In this document: positions 8,585-15,710 of the stretch, in pieces
Layout of the letters: each line of letters begins with the position of its first letter
Numbering within the stretch: position 1 is the stretch's first letter
From: Kribbella sp. CA-293567
Lineage (GTDB): Bacteria; Actinomycetota; Actinomycetes; Propionibacteriales; Kribbellaceae
Direction of reading: 5' to 3'
Assembly: GCF_027627575.1 (NCBI RefSeq)
Contig: NZ_CP114065.1
Coordinates: forward strand, 5,332,001 to 5,396,000
Length of the DNA stretch: 64,000 bases
The notes under the pieces: generated by a model
What the model saw: the letters and a program-made list of their open reading frames with translations, nothing else
Database searches by the model: none
What the model was told of the DNA's origin: nothing
Program-made: the position numbers and the translations under genes

Positions 8585-9505
8585 CTAACCGACAACCCCC
8601 GCGTGATCAAGCACTCGCGCCAGCGCCGCACGGCCGGCTGGGCGCCAGGTTGGCTTCCCGCCGCGTAGGCCTTCGTCGCCGGCTCGGCCGATGCTGATCA
8701 ACCCAAGCGCCCGGTACGCCGCCCAGGCAAGCGCGCGTCCGATCGTGGCATCGTCCACTCCGCCGTACGCCTCAAGGAATCGGGGCGCCGATCCCGCGGG
8801 GAGCAGTAGCCAGGCGGCGGCGAGGTCGGTGGCCGGGTCGCCGGCGCACAGGTCGCCGAAGTCGATCACGCCGGACAAGGCGCCATTGGTGACAAGCACG
8901 TTGGCGGGGTGGAGGTCGGCGTGCAGCCAGCTCGGCGCGCCGGGCCAGACCGGGGCCGCGACGCCGGCGTTCCAGATTCGGCGTACGGCGTCGCGTAGCG
9001 CCTCATCCGTGAGATCCGTGTCGTCGAGTTCGGCGTATGCGAGGCCATGGTCGAAGCCAGCGGTCAGTTTACTCAGCGGCGCGCTGCGGTCGGGACTGAT
9101 TGGCGCGTCGACAGGCGCCTCGGTGTGCAGCGCCTTCAGGAAACCCGCGAGCACCTCGGCCGACTCCGCGTGGGTGATCGGACTGCGATCGGCTGGTTCA
9201 CCGCTGACCCAACCGACGACGTGCCACGGCTTCGGGAACAAGTCGGAAGGCGCACCGGAACGCAGCGGCACCGGGATCGGCAGTGGCAGCCGCTCGGCGA
9301 TCGAAGGCAACCACTGCAACTCCGTCCGCAGCAAGGACGGTGCACGCGGGGTCCGGGGAATCCGTACGGCGTACTCGTCGCCGAGCCGCCACATCTGGTT
9401 GTCCCATCCACCAACCACCTCGCGGAGTCTCAGCTCTGCAAGGTCCGGATGCTGCTCAGCCAGCAACCCCCGCACCAGCGCTTCGTCCACAGCGATCTCA
9501 GCCAT
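8585..9505 (-). CDS. APH-fold phosphotransferase (aminoglycoside phosphotransferase family)
   Basis: A 306-residue kinase-like protein of the aminoglycoside phosphotransferase family. The N-lobe has MWRLGDEYAVRIPRTP with the likely ATP-contacting region. The catalytic loop is LHADLHPANVL (HxDxxxxN pattern) and the metal-binding segment is VIDFGDLCAGDPATDLA. The start at 9505 gives the usual family length; the frame extends upstream but the added residues are not family-like. It is divergent from the PHP gene with only 37 bases between. Such proteins phosphorylate small molecules or antibiotics; resistance is possible, but the substrate cannot be read from the sequence. Confidence 0.85.
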   Translation of the reverse strand: MAEIAVDEALVRGLLAEQHPDLAELRLREVVGGWDNQMWRLGDEYAVRIPRTPRAPSLLRTELQWLPSIAERLPLPIPVPLRSGAPSDLFPKPWHVVGWVSGEPADRSPITHAESAEVLAGFLKALHTEAPVDAPISPDRSAPLSKLTAGFDHGLAYAELDDTDLTDEALRDAVRRIWNAGVAAPVWPGAPSWLHADLHPANVLVTNGALSGVIDFGDLCAGDPATDLAAAWLLLPAGSAPRFLEAYGGVDDATIGRALAWAAYRALGLISIGRAGDEGLRGGKPTWRPAGRAALARVLDHAGVVG

Positions 9506-9542
9506 GCCTGGGAAACCTATCCTTCCGGGCAGAATACGAGCC

Positions 9543-10370
9543 ATGCAGCTACCAGGCGATGGGCATGTGCACAGCGAGTTCTCCTGGGACGCCGGCGACG
9601 GTGCGATGGACCTGACCTGCGCCCGCGCGGTGGAGCTCGGCGTACCGTCGGTCGCCTTCACCGAGCACGTCGACTTCACGCCGTTCCGGGCCGGCTTCCT
9701 GGCCACCCGGTTCGCCGATCTGGTCACCGACGGCACGCTCCATGCCCCCGAACTCGACGCCCGCGGCTATCTGGAGTCGGTGGACAGGTGCCGCGCGAAG
9801 TACCCGGAGCTCAGAATCCTGACCGGCCTGGAGATCGGACAACCCCAGCTGCACGGCCCGGAGCTGACCAAACTACTTGCCCAAGGCACCTTCGACCGGC
9901 TGGTCGGCTCGTTGCACTGCCTCCTCGACGGCACCGAGTACGCCGAACCGTGGGAGCTCTATCCGCGCTACCCCGCCGACGAGGTCTTCCGTGGCTTCCT
10001 GCGGGAGATCCCGGTGATGGTCGACGGCTCCGAGCTGTTCGAGGTCTTCGCCCACATCGACTACCCGATCCGCTCCTGGCCTGCCGACGCCCGGCCGTTC
10101 GACCCGAAGGACTTCGAGGACGAACTCCGGCAGGCCCTCCGATCGCTGGCCGACGGCGAACGCGCCCTCGAGATCAACACCCGGCTCCCGCTGCACCCGA
10201 CGATCCTCGGTTGGTGGCCCGAGGAGGGCGGCCGTCGCATCACCTTCGGCAGCGACGCTCACCTGCCGGCGGCCCTCGCCACCGGACTCGCCGACGCGGC
10301 CGCCTCGGCCTCGTCCGTCGGCTTCCGGCCCGACCGCAAACCGGGCGACCCCTGGCGCTTCTCCAACTGA
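9543..10370 (+). CDS. PHP-domain phosphatase (histidinol-phosphatase-like)
   Basis: A 275-residue PHP-domain hydrolase. Metal-binding motifs are visible in order: DGHVHSEFSWD near residues 6-16, FTEHVDF near 39-45, GLEIG in the middle, GSLHCLLDG, and FGSDAHLP near the C-terminus. This His/Asp set coordinates a trinuclear metal centre in HisK-type phosphoesterases. The ATG at 9543 starts directly before the first motif. No histidine biosynthesis genes are nearby, so it may be a general phosphoesterase instead of the pathway enzyme. It converges with the MarR gene at 10393. Confidence 0.85.
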   Translation: MQLPGDGHVHSEFSWDAGDGAMDLTCARAVELGVPSVAFTEHVDFTPFRAGFLATRFADLVTDGTLHAPELDARGYLESVDRCRAKYPELRILTGLEIGQPQLHGPELTKLLAQGTFDRLVGSLHCLLDGTEYAEPWELYPRYPADEVFRGFLREIPVMVDGSELFEVFAHIDYPIRSWPADARPFDPKDFEDELRQALRSLADGERALEINTRLPLHPTILGWWPEEGGRRITFGSDAHLPAALATGLADAAASASSVGFRPDRKPGDPWRFSN

Positions 10371-10392
10371 GAGCCGCGCGCGCCCGGTCAAG

Positions 10393-10872
10393 TCAGCCGT
10401 CGACTGCGGCCTCTTCCGCAGCGAGGCGATCGAGCAGCCCCGCAAGTCGTTGCAGGACGTCGCGCGCCAGCTCGTACTCCGCCGCGCCGAACTCCTCGTC
10501 GAAGCGCTGCTCCAGCTCGGCCAGCCGGCTCTTTCCGCTCCCGGCCACCTGGAGCCCGTACTCCGTGTACGTGACGAGCTTGGCCCGCCGATCGGCCGGG
10601 TCGGGGCGCATCTCGAGGATCCCGAGGCCGACCATCTCGCGGATCACTTCTCCCATCGACTGCCGCGTGATCCCTGCTCGCTCGGCCATGTCGATCGCCC
10701 GCCCGCCCGCGGTGCCCAGGGTCGCGAACACCGCGTTGTGCGCCGGCTTGATCTCCGGAAAGCCATGGCGATGCGCGCTCCTGACCATGTCCGCCTGCAG
10801 CGCCCGGTTCGCCCGATCGACCACGGCGATCAACGGCTTGCGGTCAGGTGACGACAGCTGACCCCTTGACAT
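10393..10872 (-). CDS. MarR-family regulator of the glutathione-type operon
   Basis: A 159-residue winged-helix MarR-family protein. The recognition region reads DMAERAGITRQSMGEVIREM, followed by the wing GILEMRPDPADRRAKLVTYT. It is divergent from the glutamate-cysteine ligase operon, and an inverted repeat covers the 56-base promoter gap, so autoregulation and control of the operon are likely. The protein contains no cysteine, so it cannot sense oxidants by thiol chemistry as OhrR-type relatives do; a ligand such as an electrophile, lipid or drug is more plausible. The likely start codon overlaps the -35 element of the opposite promoter. Confidence 0.88.
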   Translation of the reverse strand: MSRGQLSSPDRKPLIAVVDRANRALQADMVRSAHRHGFPEIKPAHNAVFATLGTAGGRAIDMAERAGITRQSMGEVIREMVGLGILEMRPDPADRRAKLVTYTEYGLQVAGSGKSRLAELEQRFDEEFGAAEYELARDVLQRLAGLLDRLAAEEAAVDG

Positions 10873-10895
10873 CCGTAAGGATTCCTTCCAATATT
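10866..10895 (+). promoter_or_regulatory. Promoter of the glutathione-type operon
   Basis: A consensus -35 TTGACA at 10866-10871 is separated by 18 bases from an AATATT -10 element at 10890-10895. Transcription would start near 10902, about 27 bases before the ligase ATG at 10929. The left operator arm lies between the two promoter elements and the right arm covers the expected start site. Confidence 0.6.
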
Positions 10896-10914
10896 TCGAC
10901 AGGAATCCTTACGG
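10873..10914. promoter_or_regulatory. MarR operator, 14-bp inverted repeat
   Basis: CCGTAAGGATTCCT at 10873-10886 is repeated in inverted form as AGGAATCCTTACGG at 10901-10914, with a 14-base spacer. Each arm is itself a near-palindrome around AAGGA/TCCTT, so the region could be read as two MarR dimer sites. Its position over the promoter and directly before the divergent MarR start supports repression of both directions. Confidence 0.75.
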
Positions 10915-10928
10915 TATCAGGGGGACCA

Positions 10929-11882
10929 ATGGACACCAAGGAGCTACGTCCGCTCGCAGCGGGCCTGTTGGCCGGCGCTCGCCGGCGGACCACCCGGATC
11001 GCGATCGAGCAGGAGTTCCTGGTCGCCGACCTCGCGACCGGCGCCGCCGTACCGATCGAGCGCGTACGCCGGGCAGTCCGCTTCGCCCACGCGGCGCCGT
11101 ACGTCGGCTTCGAACCCGGCGGCCAACTCGAACTCAGCCTCCCCTGTGCCGCCGATCCGGCCGGCGCCCTCCAGGCCTTCACCAGCGACCTCCAGCAGCA
11201 CCTCTCCGCAGCCGGAATCCAGCTCGCGGCCGTCCCGTGCGACTCACGTCCCGAGCACGAGGTTCCGCTGCAGTTGACGTCTCCGCGGTACGTCGCCATG
11301 CATCGCCACTTCGACGCCATCGGGCCAGCCGGGCGTCGCATGATGCGCCGTACCGCCTCCACCCAGGTGTGCCTGGACTGGTGGCCGGGCGCGGCCGGCG
11401 CCGAGCAATGGCGCGTCCTGAACCTCGCAGGCCCGTTCCTGGCCGCGTTGTTCGCGAGAAGCTCCGGACTCGGCAGCCGGCTCGCCACCTGGCTGCGCGC
11501 CGATCCCGCGCGCACCGGCTTCGACGACCGCCTGCTGTACGGCGACCCGGTCACGGCGTACGCCGAGTTCGCCGCCGGGGCCGACGTCTTCGTCACCGGC
11601 GGCCCGGCCGATCACCTGACCACCCTCTTTCCGCCGGTCCGCCCGCGCGGCAACTATCTCGAAGTCCGCTTCCTCGACGCCCAGGAACCCGCGAACGTCG
11701 GCCCAGTGGTGACCACCTTCGCCAATCTCCTGTACGACGACGAACTCCGCCGCCGCACCCTCCGGCACCTGGAGGCGGAACTCCCCCACCTCGCCGACCA
11801 CTGGTACGCCGCTGCCATGGGCGACCCGGAGCTCACCGAGCGCGCCCGCCAACTGCTGCCCGATCTGGAGCCTGCCGCATGA
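10929..11882 (+). CDS. Glutamate-cysteine ligase family protein (GCS2/EgtA-like)
   Basis: A 317-residue protein of the glutamate-cysteine ligase GCS2/EgtA superfamily, which joins the gamma-carboxyl of glutamate to an amine, classically cysteine, using ATP. Visible motifs are RIAIEQEFLV near residues 25-34 (ExE metal ligands), FEPGGQLELSLP near 64-75, TASTQVCLDW near 145, and YLEVRFLDAQEP near 240. It is shorter than typical EgtA of about 400 residues. The ATG at 10929 follows AGGGGGACC. It overlaps the GshB-like gene by 4 bases, which argues for gamma-glutamylcysteine as product. An ergothioneine role is less likely because no other egt genes are present. Confidence 0.85.
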   Translation: MDTKELRPLAAGLLAGARRRTTRIAIEQEFLVADLATGAAVPIERVRRAVRFAHAAPYVGFEPGGQLELSLPCAADPAGALQAFTSDLQQHLSAAGIQLAAVPCDSRPEHEVPLQLTSPRYVAMHRHFDAIGPAGRRMMRRTASTQVCLDWWPGAAGAEQWRVLNLAGPFLAALFARSSGLGSRLATWLRADPARTGFDDRLLYGDPVTAYAEFAAGADVFVTGGPADHLTTLFPPVRPRGNYLEVRFLDAQEPANVGPVVTTFANLLYDDELRRRTLRHLEAELPHLADHWYAAAMGDPELTERARQLLPDLEPAA

Positions 11883-12847
11883 CCGGCGTCCTGTTCGTCA
11901 CTGATCCGCTGACCGGTCTGCAACCCGACATCGACGCGACGATCGGTCTGATGGCGGCGACCCAGGATCTCGGCCTCGGCATCTGGCACTGCGAACCCGC
12001 CGGCCTTTTCATTGCCTACGGCAAGCTCTTCGCGCATGCCCACCGGATCGAACTGCGGCCACGCCACCCAGCCGGCGGCGACCATCGCTGGATCGTCGAC
12101 CGGACGTGGTTCGAGCTGATCGAAACGGCCGTCGTCGAGACAGCGCGTTTCGACCTGATACACCTGCGGATCGACCCACCGGTCGACGAACGCTACCTGC
12201 ACACGACCTACCTGCTCGACGTCGCGGGCACTGCCGTGATCAACGATCCCGAGGGCATCCGGGCGCTGCACGAGAAGCTCGTCGCGCTGCGCATCCCCGA
12301 CCTGTGCCCACCCACCCATATCGGCGCCCACCTCGACGGCCTGCGTGAGTTCGTCTCCGCCGTCGGTACCGCGATCGTCAAGCCTGTCGACGGATTCGCC
12401 GGCCTCGACGTCTGGCTCGTCGCCAACGACCACGCGGCCGTCTCGCTGCTGGAGTCGGCCACCCGCGGCGGACGCCGGCAGGTGATCGCCCAGCAGTACC
12501 TGCCTGCCGTCGAGCACGGCAACAAACGACTGTTCCTGCTCGACGGCGAGATCATCGGCGCCGTACTGCGTCGCCCCTGCGCCGACGACTTCCGGATCGG
12601 CCCGCCGATCGCACCCGCCGCCATCGATGACGACGACCGCGCGATCGTTGCCGCGCTTCGCCCGCACTTGCTCCGGCACGGCCTCGCGATCGCGGGCCTC
12701 GACGTGATCGGCGGCCGGCTGATCGAGGTCAACGTGACGTGTCCCGGCGGCATGCACAAGACCGATGCCCTGCTCGGCACCGAGCTCAGCCACACCATCG
12801 TCCAGCACCTCACCATCAACCGTCAGCACGAAGGAGTCCGCACATGA
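11879..12847 (+). CDS. gshB: Glutathione synthetase-like ATP-grasp ligase (GshB type)
   Basis: A 322-residue ATP-grasp ligase that matches, by eye, the proteobacterial GshB layout along its whole length. Family landmarks are HLRIDPPVDERYLHTTYLLD, then NDPEGIRALHEKLVAL, the glycine-rich loop IVKPVDGFAG, QQYLPAVEHGNKRLFLLDGE, and the C-terminal metal-binding AGLDVIGGRLIEVNVTCPGG. E. coli GshB, which adds glycine to gamma-glutamylcysteine, is 316 residues. It overlaps the ligase before it and the MAPEG gene after it by ATGA, so the three are co-translated. The last position could accept another amino acid than glycine, giving a glutathione analogue; the sequence cannot decide this. Confidence 0.88.
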   Translation: MTGVLFVTDPLTGLQPDIDATIGLMAATQDLGLGIWHCEPAGLFIAYGKLFAHAHRIELRPRHPAGGDHRWIVDRTWFELIETAVVETARFDLIHLRIDPPVDERYLHTTYLLDVAGTAVINDPEGIRALHEKLVALRIPDLCPPTHIGAHLDGLREFVSAVGTAIVKPVDGFAGLDVWLVANDHAAVSLLESATRGGRRQVIAQQYLPAVEHGNKRLFLLDGEIIGAVLRRPCADDFRIGPPIAPAAIDDDDRAIVAALRPHLLRHGLAIAGLDVIGGRLIEVNVTCPGGMHKTDALLGTELSHTIVQHLTINRQHEGVRT

Positions 12848-13242
12848 GTACCGTCACGATCGTCTGCATCGCCCTGATGGGCGTGCTGCTGTTCCTGCTC
12901 GGCGCCAACGTCACCCGGCACCGCGCGATCCGCGGCAGCAACGGCGGGAACCAGGCCCCGACCGATCCCGCCGACCGGCTGCTGATCGCGATCCGCGCGC
13001 ACGGCAACGCCGCGGAGTACATCCCGACCATGATCGTCCTGCTGCTGGTCTGCTCGACGCTGTCCGGCAGTTGGTGGGTCGACGCGCTGGCGATCGCGGC
13101 GTTCGCGGTGCGGGCCTTGCACGCCGTCGGAATGCTCACCGCCGAGACGCTCGCCGAGCACGGCCCACTCCGCGATCTGGGTGCTCTCGGCACCTATCTC
13201 GTCGGCATCACTCTCGGCGTCTCCGCGGTCGTGTTCATCTGA
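12844..13242 (+). CDS. MAPEG-family membrane protein
   Basis: A 132-residue integral membrane protein with four hydrophobic segments. The family hallmark RAHGNAAEYIPTMIVLLL lies near residues 48-65, and LHAVGMLTAETLAEHGPLRDLG precedes the last helix. MAPEG proteins include microsomal glutathione transferases and glutathione-dependent isomerases. Bacterial members often lack proven activity. Being the third gene of an operon that encodes a GshA-like and a GshB-like enzyme makes glutathione, or its analogue, the natural co-substrate here. Its end overlaps by 8 bases the end of the convergent oxidoreductase gene. Confidence 0.88.
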   Translation: MSTVTIVCIALMGVLLFLLGANVTRHRAIRGSNGGNQAPTDPADRLLIAIRAHGNAAEYIPTMIVLLLVCSTLSGSWWVDALAIAAFAVRALHAVGMLTAETLAEHGPLRDLGALGTYLVGITLGVSAVVFI

Positions 13243-14227
13243 TCGGCGCGATCGTCTTCGACCGCGCACCTTCGTAGGCGGCCAGCAGAATACCCAGTAC
13301 GGCGAGGCCCTCCTCCTCGGTGTGCAACGGCCGGGTGCCGCCGAGCAGGGAGTCGGCGAAGTGACCGATCTCGGCGACGAAGGTGTCGTTCGGCTCCAGG
13401 TCGAAGGTCTCGCTCGCACCGGACCGAAGCCGCGAGGTGAGCGAGTTGCCGTCGCTGCGCAGCGATCCCAGCTCCCCGACCACGGAGAACCGCTCGGTGT
13501 TCGGGGCCGGCTGGTAGGCCCAGCTGGTCACCAGCTGACCGACCACCCCGTTGTCGAACCGGATCAGCACCTGCGCGGAATCCTCACCCTCCATGAATTT
13601 CAGCCGGTGCGTGGACAGCATCGCCGTCGCCTCGACCGGCAGCCCACCCGCCAGGTGCAGCATCAGGTACGTCGGGTGGTAGCCGGTGTCGATCAGCTCC
13701 CCACCGCCGCTCGTCCTGCTGCTCGCACGCCAGCCCATGGTCGCCGGATCGAAGTCGTTGTAGAAGCTGTCGGTGGTCCGCACCTCGTAGACGGTGCCGA
13801 TCGTGCCGGCGTCCAGCAGTTCCTTGGCCTTCGCCACGGCCGGCATGAACAGCTGGTTGTGCGCGCACATCAGGGTCACGCCGCCGGCGCGGACCGCCGC
13901 ACGCACGTCGGCCGCTTCCTCCGCCGTCAGGCAGAGCGGCTTCTCGCACAGGATGTGCTTACCTGCTTGGGCTGCTGCCACGATCGCGTCCCGGTGCAGG
14001 TGGTGCGGCAGACAGATGTCGACCGCGTCCAGCTCCTCACTCGCAAGCATCTCGGCATAGTCCGTGTACGCCGTCGCGCCCAGTTCTTCACCGCGAGCGG
14101 CGGCCGTTTCCTGCCGGGCATCGGCCACCGCGGTGACGCCGATCTTGTCCGCATGCTCGCGATAGCCGCGGATGTGGGCCGACGCGATCCCGCCGCCTCC
14201 GATGAGTCCGACCTTGAGCGGTGCCAT
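13235..14227 (-). CDS. Gfo/Idh/MocA family oxidoreductase
   Basis: A 330-residue NAD(P)-dependent dehydrogenase of the Gfo/Idh/MocA family. The Rossmann motif is VGLIGGGGIASAHIRGY at the N-terminus, and the conserved CEKPLCL (EKP motif) carries the catalytic-region lysine. The C-terminal beta-sheet substrate domain begins near residue 130 and contains SGGGELIDTGYHPTYLMLHL with the usual His. It is the second gene of a two-gene unit, its ATG overlapping the upstream stop by one base. Such enzymes oxidise or epimerise sugars, inositols or their derivatives; the substrate is unknown. Confidence 0.9.
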   Translation of the reverse strand: MAPLKVGLIGGGGIASAHIRGYREHADKIGVTAVADARQETAAARGEELGATAYTDYAEMLASEELDAVDICLPHHLHRDAIVAAAQAGKHILCEKPLCLTAEEAADVRAAVRAGGVTLMCAHNQLFMPAVAKAKELLDAGTIGTVYEVRTTDSFYNDFDPATMGWRASSRTSGGGELIDTGYHPTYLMLHLAGGLPVEATAMLSTHRLKFMEGEDSAQVLIRFDNGVVGQLVTSWAYQPAPNTERFSVVGELGSLRSDGNSLTSRLRSGASETFDLEPNDTFVAEIGHFADSLLGGTRPLHTEEEGLAVLGILLAAYEGARSKTIAPIR

Positions 14228-15222
14228 CAGCCGAGCTCCCGTCCGTCGTACGCGACGACCTGACCCTTGGCCGCTGCCTCGTTCGCGGCGACGACCATCC
14301 GGGTCAGCTCGACCGCCCGTGCAAGGTTGTCGTCCGCCCGAGTCCCGTCAGCGATGTGGTCCACCCACTGGGCGAACGGATCCTTGCCGTGCTCCGGCAC
14401 CGGCAACTGCTTCCCGGACACCCGCAGCACGTTGCCTTCGTCGGTGTAGCTGAGGCTGCCGTTCGTCCCGAAGATCTCGATGGTGAACGGATTCGGGCTG
14501 GCGAATCCGGCCTCGATCACGCCGATCCGCTGGTCGGGATAGCCGACGGTCACCACCGCGTTGTCCTCGAGACCACGCCCGGCCACCGACCGGTACGTCG
14601 CACTGACGGTCTCGGGCGCGGCGCCGAGGAACAGTTGCAGCAGGTAGACCGGGTGGCAGCCGAGGTCGGTCAGCGCTCCCCCGATCGCGGCCTTCGGGTC
14701 GAAGAACCGCTGCGGCAGCCAGCCCTCGTTGCCGTCGCGCGAAACGGCACCGTCGTGGGACAACCGGACCCTGCCATAGGTGAGCTCGCCGAGCTCTCCG
14801 CCGGCGATCACCTCGCGGATCGCTTGCGTGTAGCCGTGTGCGAGCCGGGGCAACGACACCACCAGCTTGACGTCGTCGGCATCCGCGGCGGCGATGATCT
14901 CCTCGGCCTCGGCGACCGTCGGCGCGAGCAGCTTCTCGGTGAAGATGTGCTTCCCCGCCCGGGCCGCCTTCACCATGATGTCGCGGTGCACGTCGGTCCC
15001 GGTCGTGATGGTGACCCCGTCGAGATCCTCGCGCGCCAGCAAGGCGTCGAGATCGTCGGTGAACTCGACGCCGAAGTGGTCGGCGCCGGGCCGCCCGAGG
15101 GCCGGATCGTCATCCCAGACGGCGACGAGTTCCGTCCCGGGATGCTCCTGCGCCTGCCGGGCGTAGTCCTTCGCGTGAACGTGCCAGAAACCCAGGACAG
15201 CGAGCTTGAGCGGTGTCGGCAC
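14227..15222 (-). CDS. Gfo/Idh/MocA family oxidoreductase with atypical EKL motif
   Basis: A 331-residue paralogue of the next gene, with the Rossmann segment LAVLGFWHVHAKDYA and a C-terminal domain containing GGALTDLGCHPVYLLQLFLG. The family EKP motif is here TEKLLAPT, with the lysine kept and the proline replaced by leucine, and the nucleotide motif is GFWHVH where GxGxxG is usual, so cofactor binding may differ. The GTG start at 15222 follows AGGAGGAG. A LacI-type palindrome lies 15 bases upstream. The pair probably works on one sugar or cyclitol pathway. Confidence 0.88.
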   Translation of the reverse strand: MPTPLKLAVLGFWHVHAKDYARQAQEHPGTELVAVWDDDPALGRPGADHFGVEFTDDLDALLAREDLDGVTITTGTDVHRDIMVKAARAGKHIFTEKLLAPTVAEAEEIIAAADADDVKLVVSLPRLAHGYTQAIREVIAGGELGELTYGRVRLSHDGAVSRDGNEGWLPQRFFDPKAAIGGALTDLGCHPVYLLQLFLGAAPETVSATYRSVAGRGLEDNAVVTVGYPDQRIGVIEAGFASPNPFTIEIFGTNGSLSYTDEGNVLRVSGKQLPVPEHGKDPFAQWVDHIADGTRADDNLARAVELTRMVVAANEAAAKGQVVAYDGRELG

Positions 15223-15236
15223 CGGCTCCTCCTAGC

Positions 15237-15248
15237 GAAATCGATTTC
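15237..15248. promoter_or_regulatory. LacI-type operator before the dehydrogenase pair
   Basis: GAAATCGATTTC is a perfect 12-bp palindrome with a central CG, placed directly upstream of the ribosome binding site of the gene starting at 15222. The core differs from the GAGAGCGCTCTC site at 6772, so a different LacI-family protein is expected. No such regulator gene is adjacent. Confidence 0.6.
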
Positions 15249-15317
15249 CCGATCCTGCCCCACGCTACAACGATGTAAGCAGCTCGTCAGCCCGGTGGAG
15301 TGTCCGATTCGGGCGGC

Positions 15318-15645
15318 TCAGAAACACCTGCCAGGACGAAGGGTGGTCTCCGGCCCCACTTCGTAGCTGTAGCGGCGACCACTTGCCTTGTACTCCACCC
15401 GGACCCCGGTCAGCTGAACCTCGCCGAGGACATCTCCACGCCGGAGATGAACGACCAGCGAGGTCCGCTCCGACTCAGCCGATGGTCACGTCCTTCGCCT
15501 GTCCGACCGGCACACAGAGCTGGTTGCCGAGCCCACTCTCCCCCAGCGGCCCGTCACCGTGCCGCGCCCCGAAGTACCACCCGGTCGCCAGCACCATCGC
15601 CAACGCCCCGACACTTCCCGCTACGACGAGACTCCGCTTCCCCAT
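15318..15645 (-). pseudogene. Broken gene for a small membrane-anchored protein
   Basis: An ATG at 15645 behind GGGGGGCAAGG opens a frame of 56 codons to a TGA at 15475-15477. It encodes one N-terminal membrane segment (RSLVVAGSVGALAMVLATGW) and then GESGLGNQLCVPVGQAKDV. In another frame the coding-like sequence resumes at once (SERTSLVVHLRRGDVLGEVQ) and runs to a TGA at 15318-15320. The second part has no good start codon, and its frame is closed by a TGA just upstream. Together they look like one protein of about 110 residues split by a frameshift or internal deletion. A genuine 56-residue product cannot be excluded. Confidence 0.45.
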
Positions 15646-15710
15646 CCTTGCCCCCCGGCTAGATCACGGAGCGCGACGCGCCCGGCACGGAACACTACCG
15701 GCCGTCAGGG

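Noticed and set aside
10929..11882. Assignment as EgtA of ergothioneine synthesis
   Set aside because: The neighbours are GshB-like and MAPEG genes and no egtB, egtC, egtD or egtE is present, so a glutathione-type role is preferred.
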